NCBI GenBank assembly: GCA_905250115.1
Contig: CAJNOI010000062.1
Coordinates: 42,249-106,248 of the forward strand
DNA length: 64,000 nucleotides
Direction: 5' to 3'
From: Adineta steineri
Taxonomy: Eukaryota; Rotifera; Eurotatoria; Adinetida; Adinetidae
A program made the translations under genes and the position numbers. The notes under the pieces are model-generated. The model did no database searches. It saw nothing but the letters and a program-made list of their open reading frames with translations, and had not been told where the DNA came from. Shown here piece after piece: positions 10,049-23,100 of this stretch; position 1 is the stretch's first letter, and every line of letters begins with the position of its first letter.

Positions 10049-11738
10049 TTATTTGAATATTTTTCCTTGATTAAATTTTTTACCATTATGTTCACCTTCC
10101 CAAAGAAAATATTGATTAACTAATTTTTTCGTATTTTCATCATCAACAGATAATCGTTTCCATGTATAAGAATCAGAATCAACTTGCCAATCTGTTGAAA
10201 GCTAAATTAATATAAAAATGAAATGATATAAATAAATTTTTCAAAAGTTTTTTTTCTTACTTCAAAAGCAAGTTCATGTCCACGCCATACCCAAACACCA
10301 GCAATTGTATTATCATTATTTTCACCAAAAACACACATGCTAGCAAATGCATTTTTACGTAATTTTTCTAAGCGTTGATACATTCCTGATACTAAATTGC
10401 ATGTCATAAATACTTGTTTTAACTCATCAGGAAATTTATATTCACAAAACCATATTGAACAATGAGCAGTATCAAAATTTTGCCAAAAATATGGTAGAGC
10501 TTTTTCAGCAGTATCTTCATTAGAATAGACACGTTTGAATTCATCCATATTAAATGTTGATTTAGGCATATCAGCAAATGGATCTTTTTGTTTTGGTTCA
10601 TCGGCATAAACCTCATCAGTTTCATCTGCTACATCAGCTGTTGTCTCAACTTCTTCTTTTTTCTTCGTTTCTTTTTCTTTCTTTGCTGGTTTTTCTTCTT
10701 TTTTCGATGATTTCTTTTCTTCAGTTTTTTCACCTGAAGCTTGTGAGAAATTCTTTGGACATGGTTGAGTTTGTGGTATATGATCACGACGTGAAAGTTC
10801 AGCATATTTCTTTGCTATAAACAAATATTCTAAACTGAGTCACTCATTTCAGAATTTAAAACTTACCATCGAATTGTGCTGTCTTGTCACATAATTTAAT
10901 ATCAGTACCAATAACTGCTTGAAATTCTTTTTGATGAATTAATGTTAAAAACCATCGTGTTACATTTCGATATGTTTCACGCATACTTGATTCAATAATC
11001 TAAATTGAATTAAATTTAAATAGAGAAAAAAAGTTTCAATGAATTTTCATACCCATTGAAATAATAAAAGTAAATCACAAGCAAGTGTAATATCAGCTAA
11101 TGAAATACGTTCACCAACAAAATATGTTCGTGTACGAAGATATTCATCAAGTATTTGTAAAATATGTTTAAGTTCATCTTTAGCACGTTGATCATTATTT
11201 TTATTAAATTGTAAAATACCCATACATGGATAAACTAATGTACATGCTACTGGATATATTTCACGTTCAGCATATTCAGTCCATTGTAAAACTTCCGATT
11301 GTTCAGATAATGTTTTACCACGAAGTTGTTCATTTGAAACTAATTGAAATATAATAATTTATTACTATTGAATTACGACGGAATAATAAACTTACGATAA
11401 TATGCAATAGCATTTGATTCGAATAGATAAACACCAGCATCATTTTCATATGCAGGTACCTAAAATAGGAGATTTTATTTTTCTTAGATTTTAAAGAAAT
11501 TCATACTTTTCCTGTTGGGAATTTGTTCACGTATTCTTCTGATCGATTTGTTTCATTCATTTTGAATTTATCATCATTCGCAACAGTTAATTGTGCACCA
11601 CTGTATTGTGCAGCAATTTGAGCTTTATAACCACGGATATTACCAGAAAATGTATAAAGAGTCTAGAAATAATCGTATTTAAATCATATATAAGAGAAAT
11701 TCATTTATTCTTACGCCTTTGCCATGACTTGACGCCAT
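10049..11738 (-). CDS. EEF1G: Elongation factor 1-gamma (eEF1B gamma subunit)
   Basis: Seven exons on the minus strand (11738-11715, 11662-11507, 11459-11396, 11339-11053, 10999-10867, 10814-10261, 10201-10049) close in phase to 456 residues. Residues 1 to about 80 are a glutathione-S-transferase-like N domain ([24 protein letters not shown]), and about 90-215 the all-helical GST C domain with ERISLADI. A Lys/Glu-rich linker (about 225-285) leads to the conserved C-terminal EF1G domain ([20 protein letters not shown] ... [13 protein letters not shown] ... [17 protein letters not shown]). It anchors the nucleotide-exchange complex that reloads eEF1A with GTP in translation. All expected regions are present. 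Confidence 0.96.
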
Positions 11739-11998
11739 AGTTTCGATTTTGTTGATGAAAAAAGAGATAATAGATGGTTAGAAAATCTAGAGTTTAAATA
11801 GGAAAAGTTCGAGAATAGTTACAAAATCTTACAAATAAGCTGATGAAATAAAAATCAAATTTGCTTCTCTTTTCTTCTGTACTCTTCCTCGGATATTAAA
11901 TGGAGGCTAATGTTTACTAACATTAGATTGGTTGAATAAATGGACAAATGAATAAGTGAATGGTGAAAGATTGATTTATTCTTTCTTTTTTTTTCGTC

Positions 11999-12697
11999 AT
12001 GCCGCGTAGTCGAAGCCGTAGTCCAAGAGGAGGTATGTTAACGTATATATATATATATAATTATTAATTATTTAATTTAGATCGACATGCTAGTAGTCGA
12101 TATCGTGGAGGAGGTGGACCACCATCAAATTCTGGAAATAGTCGAAGACGAAATAGTCGTTCACGATCACCAAGAGACCGTGATCGTCCACATCGTGATC
12201 GTTATCAGCAACGTTCTGAACGTCCTAATAAACGTTATTCACGATCTCGTTCACGTACTCGTTCACCATCACCAAAAGCATTTGGAAATAAAATAGTTGA
12301 TAAACGCAATGAACCAGCACAACGCATTTTTGATCGTATGAAAATTTTTATTTGTTTTTATAATACTATTTTTTTGTTCCATTTTTTAGCTTCGGAATTA
12401 CAAGGTAAAACAGAAGATGAAATTGAAATGATGAAAACAATGGGTTTTGCATCGTTTGATACAACTAAAGTAAGTTATATTATTGCCAAAAAATAAACAA
12501 TTTTTTCTATTAAAATCTTTAGGGTAAACATACTGAAGGTTCAACTAATGCTCATGGAACTAGTATTCAACAAAAACGACGTTATCGGTAAGAAAAAAAT
12601 AAAAAAATTTATTTCATTAGTTTATAAATTTATTTTGTTTAGACAATATATGAACCGAAAAGGTGGTTTCAATCGTCCTTTAGATCCAATTGCTTAA
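11999..12697 (+). CDS. SNRNP27: U4/U6.U5 tri-snRNP 27 kDa protein
   Basis: Five exons (11999-12032, 12081-12335, 12390-12469, 12523-12587, 12643-12697) give 162 residues. The N-terminal two thirds is an Arg/Ser-rich domain starting MPRSRSRSPRG. The C-terminal third is the highly conserved SNRNP27 block ([24 protein letters not shown] ... [23 protein letters not shown]), diagnostic for the family. The protein belongs to the tri-snRNP and influences 5' splice-site choice during activation. It is divergent from eEF1-gamma (260 bp apart) and lies 140 bp upstream of COQ4 in the same direction. An AATAAA lies at 12762. Confidence 0.95.
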
Positions 12698-12836
12698 ATG
12701 ATGTATTTTACTGTCATATATATATATACATGTTTGTCTGTTTGTTGTTTTTTTGTTTCATAATAAAACGATATTCGTGTACTTCTCTTTTTTTTTTGTT
12801 TGTTTGTCTTATCTCAAATAAAATATCTTTGTAGAA

Positions 12837-13630
12837 ATGGATCGTCTATATGGAACTCATAAGCCAACAGGTTTAGTACAAAAAAGTATTTTAGCTGTTG
12901 GTTCAGGTATAATGTCTATAGCTGATCCATCACGTGATGATATGATATCGATATTTGGTGAGACAACAGGTGGTTTAGCTTTAAAATATATGCAAGAAAA
13001 AATGGTTATTGATCCAGAAGGAGATCGAATACTTAAGTAAAAGATATTTTTAGAATAATTTAATATCATTTCTTTTTGTATTTTCATCATAGAGAACGAC
13101 CAATAATAAATTCTAAAACTGTAGATTTAGAATATTTAAAAACACTTCCAATTGGTACACTTGGTAAAACATATTCAAATTTTTTAGGGAAATATGTAAG
13201 TACCAAAATGTAGCATCTTTTATTTAATTTTTTTCAATTTTGAGAGAATTTAACACCAGATGCTCGTCGTCCTGTTTCATTTATTGATGATAGTGAATTA
13301 GCTTATATAATGCGTCGTTATCGTGAAATTCATGATTTAACTCATGTAACACTTGGAATGCCTATTAATATGTTAGGTGAAGTTACAGTGAAATGGTTTG
13401 AAGGTATACAATATGGTTTACCAATGTGTGTACTTGGTGCATTTTTTGGACCGCTACGTTTAGGTCCAAAACATACGGCGAAATATCTTCATTTAACACT
13501 ACCATGGATAGTACGCACAGCTCGTCAATCACGTTCATTTATGAATGTTTATTTTGAAAAACATTGGCATAAATCATTAAATGAATTTCGTCGTGAACTT
13601 AATATATTAGAACCTCCACCAAAAATCTGA
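12837..13630 (+). CDS. COQ4: Ubiquinone biosynthesis protein COQ4
   Basis: Three exons (12837-13036, 13093-13195, 13247-13630) give 228 residues. COQ4 features run through its length: YGTHKPTGLVQKSILAVGSG, an ALKYM-x-EKM segment, then the metal-binding HDLTHVTLGMP motif (HDxxH followed by a distant Glu in LGEVTVKWFE), and GAFFGPLRL. It is a mitochondrial matrix-side organiser of the coenzyme Q synthesis complex, and recent work assigns it C1 decarboxylation/hydroxylation of the ring. No long N-terminal presequence is evident, unlike vertebrate COQ4 (about 265 residues). The start codon follows the polyA signal of SNRNP27 closely. Confidence 0.94.
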
Positions 13631-16341
13631 TTATATTTGTTATCCTTCGTAGTCTTTATCTGTTTGAATAGAAAACAAAAAAAAATAGAAATATTGTTTT
13701 GTTTGATTATAGACAATGAAAAATATGTAAACTTGTTCATTTATTTTAGATAAAAAGTATGAAATTTATGAGTAGACATGTATTGTGATTGAATTTAAGA
13801 TGATACTTGAAATATATTGAAAGAATTACTGATTATAATTTTGTAAATGACGAAAATTTCAAAATTTATTGTATATATTAACTGTTTTGTCATTTTATCC
13901 TGTTCTATGTGGTATAGATGTATCTGTCATATTGGTTGTTACCCCTTGAGAAAAAAAAGATCTTCTTTTTTTTTGCTATAACTAGATGATGATGATGATG
14001 ATGTACTTTGCTTTCTTTGTTTCAGATTGGCTATGACATAAACATCGTCGTCGATTTTTCTTCTTTCCATTGCGATACTTTGAATCGATCACTTGCTTTG
14101 CTTTTTTGCTTATCTTAACGATACTGCATGTATTTGACACTCGTGTGTGCTTGATGTCGGATGTTACTTGCGTATTCAGTTTTTTCTCTCTTCGTATATA
14201 ACTATATGTCTACATACATACATACATATTATATATATGTATATGTTTTTCTATGTGTATTTTTCCAAGAATCATCATCATCATCATTTACCGTTGACGA
14301 TGTCGAGTCAACGAAGAAGATATAGATCACATATCTTTCGTCTTATATACAAGCATTGTCTACTGTCTGTCTGACAATCCTTTCATTAAATGCAAATTAA
14401 GTTGGGTAGGTTAGTGAACATTGTTTATGAGTATTTGACGTTCTGATCATGTTCTATACATGCATCCAATTTCTTTTCTTTCTTTTCTTTCTTTCTTCTT
14501 TTTTCTTTCTTGATGAATATTAGTTTATAGATCTCAATTTTGACATCATCAGCTGTCACTATAGAGAAGGTGAATGAAATAAAACAAACGAGAACTTATA
14601 AATATATATATATATATATATATATTATCGTTCTATATTTGATTGTCTGTTGTTATTCAGCTGTATGTCACAATCAGTACGCATGTCTTATAATTTTTTA
14701 TATATGCATGCATGCTGCGTCCAAAAAGCAATGTAAATGGATTGTAGTAGTAGCGGTAGGATTGTAGAGAGAAAAAATTGGAGCAAAAAGAAATGAATAG
14801 TGTGTGTGTGTGTGCGTTGTCGTCCTCGTCTATAATATGATCGCAGTATATCTCCACTGACACACACACACACACAAACATGCGCGAAAGGTTATTGTTT
14901 TCACATCTTCCCTCGACGACAACGACTACTACTACAAGCAATTCAAGAAAAAAAATGGGTATATATATATTTGTATGTATATTATCTTTCATCATACTAT
15001 ATGTCTAAAAAGTAAGTAAAGAGAACGACAAGTGACCATTATTAAAATCATAAACGAATGAGAAAGTGTTACCATTGAACGAGTTCGAATAAGTAGGCGG
15101 TCAATCAACAGACAATTATTCAGATCAGTGTTGTTCTATTCAGACGAGAAAAAAGAAAGAAAAGGAGAGAGAAACAGAAAGAAAAAAAAAGAGATGATTT
15201 CAGATTCAGCTCGACAAATCATCATCATCATCAACGACAGCAGCAGTATCTTTCTCTCTCTCTCTCCCATTCACAATGGTAGAGTGTGCCAATGTTCTTT
15301 TTTTTTCTTCTTTTTCTTAGTCTATCTGCCTGTCTGATTGTTGTTGTGTGTTACTACACGAAAGATGTGGTGTGTCTCTCCATAAAAGATATAAATCTGC
15401 TTATAAGAAAAACAGAGCAGACAACGACGATGTATGTGTATACGAGCGCGCGTCGATGAGAGAGAGAGAGCAGAAAAAGTGGCACACACAATAACGTAGC
15501 AGCAGCGAACGGTTTTGTTTAAACGCGAAAACCTAAAAATGAGGGGGAGAGAGAGAGAGAAGGAAGAGTTATGTGCTTGCCTTTTCTTAGTGTGTATGTG
15601 TGTATGTGTGTGTGTGTGTGTGTGTGTTGTCATTCATTCTCTTATTCTTCCTCTTCAATGCCATGCTACGTCTATACACCGGCATGACACAAACAGTATG
15701 TACACGGAAAATTACTATTATTGCTCGTGACTTGTATGTTGATGATGTTGCTAGTTATTTGACTGTCAAATAATAAAAATAGGTAAAAAATAAGAGGGAG
15801 AGAGAGAGGAAAAAAAGAATTTGATCGATTGTTCTATTGATGTTCGACAAGCCACGTGTAGTTTTTTTTATAAGTATTTGTATACGTTTAACAAAAGAAA
15901 TGAAGTTAGGCAGTGAAAAATGTGTAAGTAATCGAGAAATACACATATACACAACTGATGTGCTGCATGTTCGGCGATTTGTCTGCTTTATTCATACACA
16001 TACAAATATATATATATATATATACATAGAAGTACAATGCATACGTCAACATCAAGTGCAAATAGATGAAAAAATATATAGAAACAACTCCCTTGTACTC
16101 TCTCTCTCTCTTTTTCTCTCGATACTTTAGCTGCCTTCATCTTACCATTGCGATTAGAAGTCAGTATTACAACGACTATACACTATTCTCTATGATCATT
16201 ATCATCAATAAGACAAGCAGCGAACGAGACTAGCGTGCAAGCGCATTTTTGTTTTACAAAAAAATGGGGATCGCCCTTCTTGACGTTGACATCGTCTCTT
16301 CTGCTATTGAGCATTTTACTTGTTCTTGTCTCTGTTTTATG

Positions 16342-16373
<32 letters not shown>

Positions 16374-17174
16374 CGGGCAGATACTGTTTCCGGTTAATTG
16401 CGGCGGTCGTCGTCGATTTTTCCCCTTATTCTTTTCACGCACACTCACACATGCCGCTCATTTTCTTTTCCCCGTTATTTTATTGCCAAAAAAAGAAAAC
16501 GAGAAATATTTTTATTCTTCATATATACATACTTGTTTTAATTCTTTCTTCATTTTTTTTCTTCTACTTCGTCTTATTCTTCTTATGTCATAACTCATCC
16601 TTTCCTTTTACTTCAATCTTATTTGTTGCATACCTTTTCTTTCTTATAATATATATATATATATATTAAAAAAAACGTTTTTCTATTTCCCTTCGTCGTC
16701 TTCTTTTTTTTGACACACGCAAACTAACTCAATCTTTTATCGAATGTCATCACATCTATAAGAAAAGCAACTTTAGCTAGTGATTCGAGAAGAAAATCAA
16801 CATACATCCAGGCAACAAAATCAAATTAAGACACATACACAGCTTATATGAATATATGCATGCATGTATAAAGAAGAAAAGTGTCAATAATGGATGTTGA
16901 ACGTCGACGACGGCAAGCGGGCACAACCTTGTATGAGTGTTCGTTTCTCTCTCTCTCTCCATCTCTCTCTCTCTCTCACTCACTCATGCCACACCATCAC
17001 TGACCGATGAGAAAGAATAATGTATATGCCGTTTTATTTCTAGATGTGATGTTCACACGACGGATGCTCTATGTAGCAACAAAAGACAAAGAAAGATTCA
17101 TCTTTCATTCCCGGTGGTCGTGTGTATTGTATGTGCACTTCTTATTCATTCTCTAATCAGCAATAACAACGACC
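13631..17174. other. Long intergenic region rich in microsatellites
   Basis: No conserved coding frame is found. Simple repeats are dense: GAT at about 13986-14003, TTTC-type pyrimidine tracts near 14470-14510, AT at 14604-14626, TG/CA near 14798-14815 and 14860-14876, and GA at 15541-15560. TG recurs at 15596-15627 and 16343-16372, AT at 16008-16024 and 16650-16667, and TCTC at 16945-16980. The region leads to the BAZ2-type gene and may include its 5' regulatory DNA and untranslated exons. Open frames here are low-complexity products of the repeats. Confidence 0.65.
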
Positions 17175-20100
17175 ATGAGTAACAATAGCAAAGAAACGAT
17201 GACTAAAAAACAACAAGATGAACTTACTTCAAGTTTTAATAGTAATATTCATTTATAATTTATCTAATATTATTTTTTTATTGATATTATCAATGTTTAG
17301 ATCTACCCTGGAGTCTCCCATTAGGTTTCTCATCATTATCACCATTTGGTGCATTTCCAGGTTTTGGTTTACCTACACCTAATTTTCCTTCATTGAACAG
17401 TTTTGCTTCATCATCAACAACTGGTTTTCCTCCTTCACTTCTATCAAATGATTCGACTAATCCATCAATACCAGCTGATATATGGTCAAATGGATTATCA
17501 GCAGCTAATAATTCTGTTGATTACAATGAGTATGCTAAACAATTAGGTTTTCTTATGAATGCATTTACTGAACAACAACAACAACAGCAGCAGCAGCAAC
17601 AACAACAACAAATAGATAAATCAAAAAGTATAATTTCAAAAAACATTTTATTTCATTTATTCAAAAAACTAAAATATTATTTTCTTTATATTTAAGCTTC
17701 ATCAACATCTAAACATTCAAAAACCAAACAATCTCATACTCCTTCAACATCATCTTCACCGGATGTTCATAATAGTAAAAAACATGGTGATTCTCGTCGT
17801 TCATCTTCATCAAATAAATCTTCATCACGTTCTAAAACATCATCATCAAATCCTCCTTCTTCTCTTCCTTCTTCTACTCCTAATCTCTCATCTTCAAACA
17901 AAACTTCTACAAATAGTGATTCAACTATGCTTGATCCATTAGCATTTGCTGCAGCTGCTGCTGTAGCTAGTGGTGGTCTATCATTTCCTTATTTTCTTCC
18001 ATCGTTACTTTCACAAACACCTTCAACAACAGGAACGAATAATAATCCTTCGACGTATCCATTTTCAAATTTATCAACATCATTGACAAATCCAACTGCT
18101 GGTCTTTATCCATTTCTATCACCTGATTGGTTTACATCAGCACCCCCAATAGGAAATATAACTCCTGGTAAAATATATATATATACTTAACTTCCTGTTA
18201 ATGTAATGAACCATCTTAATTTCTATTTAAAGATTCTAAACAATCAAAAAAACGTTCAAAATCAATTCGAACATTAACTGAAGAACAAGACAAAAATTCT
18301 TCAAGTCTTCTTCATTCAGCATTAGTATGTTTTTATAATCTTCCTTTTGTTACTTAGACAAAATAAAACTATTTGAATTCATTTAGTCTGATCCAATAAA
18401 TGCTAATGGTTTACGTTTAAGTCGTCGAAGTAGTACAAATGATACACCAATTGATGATTCAAGATCAAATGATGATGGTAAAAATTGATTTCTATATTTC
18501 ATGGAAAAATGAATAGAAGAATATTTTAGATGATTCTGATCCAAATCCAAAACGAAAAAAAACTGATGAAGTTAATGAAACACTTGTACGAATACCATTA
18601 AATCGCGGGTATGTTTTTTGAATAAATAAAATTTTGTTTTATAATTTCTATTTAATTTTAGATGGAAACGTGTAACAATTGTTCGAGCAATAACACGTAC
18701 TGGTGTACGTGGTGATGTTTCATATTATGCACCATGTGGAAGAAAATTACGTTCATTTCAAGAAATTGATCGAGTATATTTTCATAATTATTTTTTGATT
18801 TTTTCTATGTAAAGTTTTATTTTTATTTTAGTATTTATCAAAAAAACATATAACAGATTTAGATCGATCAAATTTTACATTTAGTTCAAAAGTACATATA
18901 GGATTATTTCATGAACCAAAAGAAGGTCCCGAGGGAAAAGTAAATATAAATAGATTGATTTTTAAGAAAATAAATGATTTCTTTTTAGACACTTTTTCAA
19001 GAATCAACTGAAGATGAAATTGTTAATCGTATATTAGAAATAAATCCAAAATTTCGTCGAATTGAATCAGTTTCTAGTCCTTCTGTAACACCCAGTAATG
19101 GTACAAATGATCATCATGATGATAATAATCGAAAAATTCGTTTAGAACAAGAAGGTTGATTATTTTTATTTTATTTATTAAAAATATTTATTTTCAAATT
19201 ATAGAAATATCTAAACGTGCAAGTGAAATTAAAAATAAACGTGATACAATGCATTTAATGCGTAATGTAGCAAGTGAAAGTTCAAAAATATCTGAATCAC
19301 AATATCAACATAATGAATTTATTAAAGCTATCATTGAACAACAAAAAATAGCTCAACAACAAGAATATGAAAATAAACAAAAAATGCAGCAAGAACAACA
19401 AGTATGCTTTTATTTATTCATTCAAATGATCTATTCTCTAAATAAGAGAACATAGGTCAGATATATTATGAAAAACTATTCTAAATGTTCTCCTTGAATA
19501 CAGGAAACGATATGTAATTTAGCATGAACATCCAGGCCGAGATACTTAGCAAAAATGAGACGAGTTTGAAGTATATCTTTAGCTTAACCGTAATTGTTTT
19601 TGCCTATTGTAATAAAAGTATTATTCTTAATAGTGTCATTGAGACAAGATAGAATTTTTTACTGGAATTTGAATTCATGAGATAATTAATATAGATTTAA
19701 GGTGAAAGAAAAATAAAAAAATATTTGTTTTCTTAGGAACAAGAACGTAAACGTCAAGAACTTGTTTATTTAAAACAATTAGAATTAAAAAAACGTCATG
19801 AAGAAAAACTTTTAATACTTGAACAACGTAAAGCAGAAAAGAATGCACAACGTGAAAAGAAAATTGTATGTTATTATTACTAATTTTCTTTTTCGTGTTT
19901 CTATTCTATTTAATATATCTTTTTTTAGCAAGAAAAATATATGGAAATAGTTCTTGCAAAAGAAACAAAACGTATTGCTGAAGATATGCAATTAAGAGAT
20001 CTTAAAGTAAATATAATTAAGATTTTTTTGTCTTTTAATATTATTATTATTTAGCCATTACCAATATTAAAACCGGTTGAAAATATGCGTTTATCAATTG

Positions 20101-23100
20101 AAGGATTTGCAAATTGTTTAATGATTATTGAATTTCTTAATAATTACAAACATATTCTTAATATTCGTATGTTAAACCCTTATATTTTCATTTTTTATAT
20201 ATTTTTCTTTTAGCTGATAATTTAATTCCAACATTAAATAATTTACAACAATCATTATTAAATTCTTCATTATCAAGAGATTTAAATTCACTTTGTCAAA
20301 TATTACTTCGTATTGCATTAGAAGATCCAGGCATTCCAAATCCGAAAAAAGCTTTAACTAATCTTGGACAAAAATTATCCGAAATCGATATAACTGAACA
20401 TACATTTGGAGAAATTTTACGTATATATATAAGAGAACGTAATGGGTTTGATGATAAATTAACTCAAAGTTTATCCGATACATCATTTCAAACATTAATA
20501 GCTGATGAAAAAGCAGAAATTTTAGCATTTTTATGTAATGATTTATCAACCAATAAACGTGTAGTTGAGTAAGTGAAACATGCAAATTTTTCTTTTATCT
20601 TAAAAATTGAAGAGATCAAATTTCTATCAGATATAAAAACATCCTATATGTTAAAAAAATCATTAGTGAAATCGAGATCAATATTCTAGAACTTATCTTG
20701 TTATAGATAAGGACAGAAAAGTTTAAATAGAAAAAATTGATTATTTAATATATAATTATGTTTCTATTCATATGAGGAAATAAATTTTCTTTCTTTTTTT
20801 AGTGAAATTGATCGTAATCTTGATGAATTAACAAGTTTAAAACATGAAAAATGGGAAATTGAAAAACGTTTACGTCGTTTAAAATTAGAAAAATATAATA
20901 ATCCATCTAATAGTAATCCAAATGTGAAAAAAATGGCAACATTAATACGAGAAAAAGATATGAACAGTTCAGACAATGAAAGTCCAGATGAAAGTGATAC
21001 TGGTATGTAGATTGTTTTCGTTTAAATATACCAAAGATAATCTATTTAATAGAATCTATAAAAATTGAAGATGATACAGCAATTACTAATGATCCAGCAA
21101 CAACAACAGCTGATGATCAAGATATTGAAACACTTGATGAAACAAAAATCGATGATTTAGATAAACGTTTAGCACTTGTTACACGAAAATATATTTTAAT
21201 TAAACGTCGAGTTATTGATAAACAATGTCGTACACGTGCACTTCATCTTGGACAAGATCGTTATCGTCGTCGTTATTGGTATTTTTCACATTTACCAGGA
21301 ATTTATATTGAAGGTCTGACATCAGGTGACATACCAGCAGATAATATTCTAAATATTGTTGAAAATGTCACTAAACAAAAACTTGATAATAAACCAATCA
21401 TAACTGGAAATGAATGTAATTCATCATCACGTTCAACACAACGTAAAAAACAACAACAACAACAGGCGAGAGTAACTAATGTAACTCCACCACCATTATC
21501 TGTAAATTCTATTGAACAATCTACTCCGATTGAATCGAATAAAATAAAAACGGAAAATAGCGATAACGAAGAAGAACAACAACAACAGCAACAGATAAAT
21601 ACAACAACTAATACGACAGAAGATTTCGCTACAATGGATTTATCTGCTTTTTGTATGGCAGCACAACGAGATAATGATGTACAAGACGTTGCTACGGTAG
21701 TTGAGGAAAAATCTATTATAAATGGGTATGTTATGATCTAAGAAATTAAATATCTAAAGTCAGTTGAGACTTAACTTGAATCTAGACTTTTACTCTCAAA
21801 GCGTCTCATTTTTTAGTCCGAGCTAAAATTCGGTACATCCCAGTTCATTGTTACTAATCGAGATAAACATATACTTAACACTAGTAGTACCGCCCTCAGT
21901 TATACAGTTTTATTTTACTATGAATGAGTCCTGTCAATGAATTTTAATGTGATTGTCTGTCCTATTAAAAACCAATGCCCTAAGCGAAAAATTGAGGTTC
22001 ATTTCTTATCAACACATCTTTCTGTCGCGATCGTTTTGGATTCACTCTTGTCTTGGCTCATACACATCCTACACTCACTCGTACTTCAAACTGCATAGTT
22101 AAACTCGCCCGACCCTTGTCCGTAAAAATTACGAAATATTCCAAAAGTTTATCATATTGTTACATTTATCACTAGTGGGGTCAAAAATGATCCCGGCTGG
22201 TACTACTAGGATCAATGTCAAATCAAAAACAGATCTTCCACATATATAAATACATTATTTATATTTAGAACATCAACTGCTGTCGAAATCAAACCTGAAC
22301 CGAGTGATGAATTAACTTCTAAACGTGAAATATCTGATGATAATCTTCCACTTGATCTTTCATGTTCAAAATCTAAACGTTCATGTCAAGATGATTATTG
22401 GACATCTCAACATCCTCAAGCTGCATATCCATTAACAAATAATATGGATCAATTTCAAGAATTAAATGATCTTGCTACAGCTGCTATATTATTAAATAAT
22501 ATAAAACATGAACAAACAAATCTCAATACATCACAAAAAAGTATACTTGATTTAACAAATACAAATTTACAAAATTTAATTTCGAATCAATTAATGCCAT
22601 CATTTAATTATTCATCACCAATTAAACAAGAATCATCTACAACGAATTTTAAACAAATTGAACAATCAATTAGAGAAAAATTTCAATATCCACAACCATT
22701 ACCTATTCCCGATGGTATGTAATACTAAAGAATAATTTATTCTAAGCTAGGTTAGTTTTTGACTGTATAAATCGATTAGTTATAATTCTATAATAAAAAT
22801 TTCTGAAAGAATGAAAAATATTAAACTCGGATCTACTTATCTATGAGAATATTGACTTGGAAATAAAATCTTCTATTTTTAGATGTTCAATCTGGTTGGT
22901 GGTTAATTCAAACACCTGAAGAATTACGTTTATTAATAAAATCTTTAGCTAAACGTGGTCAACGTGAAAGATATTTATGTCGTATGCTACAACGTTATTC
23001 TGATGTTATAACAAATTCAATGTCAAATATAAAACTTGATAATTCATCTATATTAACTGAAAATGAAGTTGATAATGAGAATGATGATCAACAACAAAAT

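Noticed and set aside
14147..16983. Numerous 60-150 codon frames on both strands
   Set aside because: Products of CA/TG, AT, GA and pyrimidine microsatellites, with no similarity or consistent exon phase.
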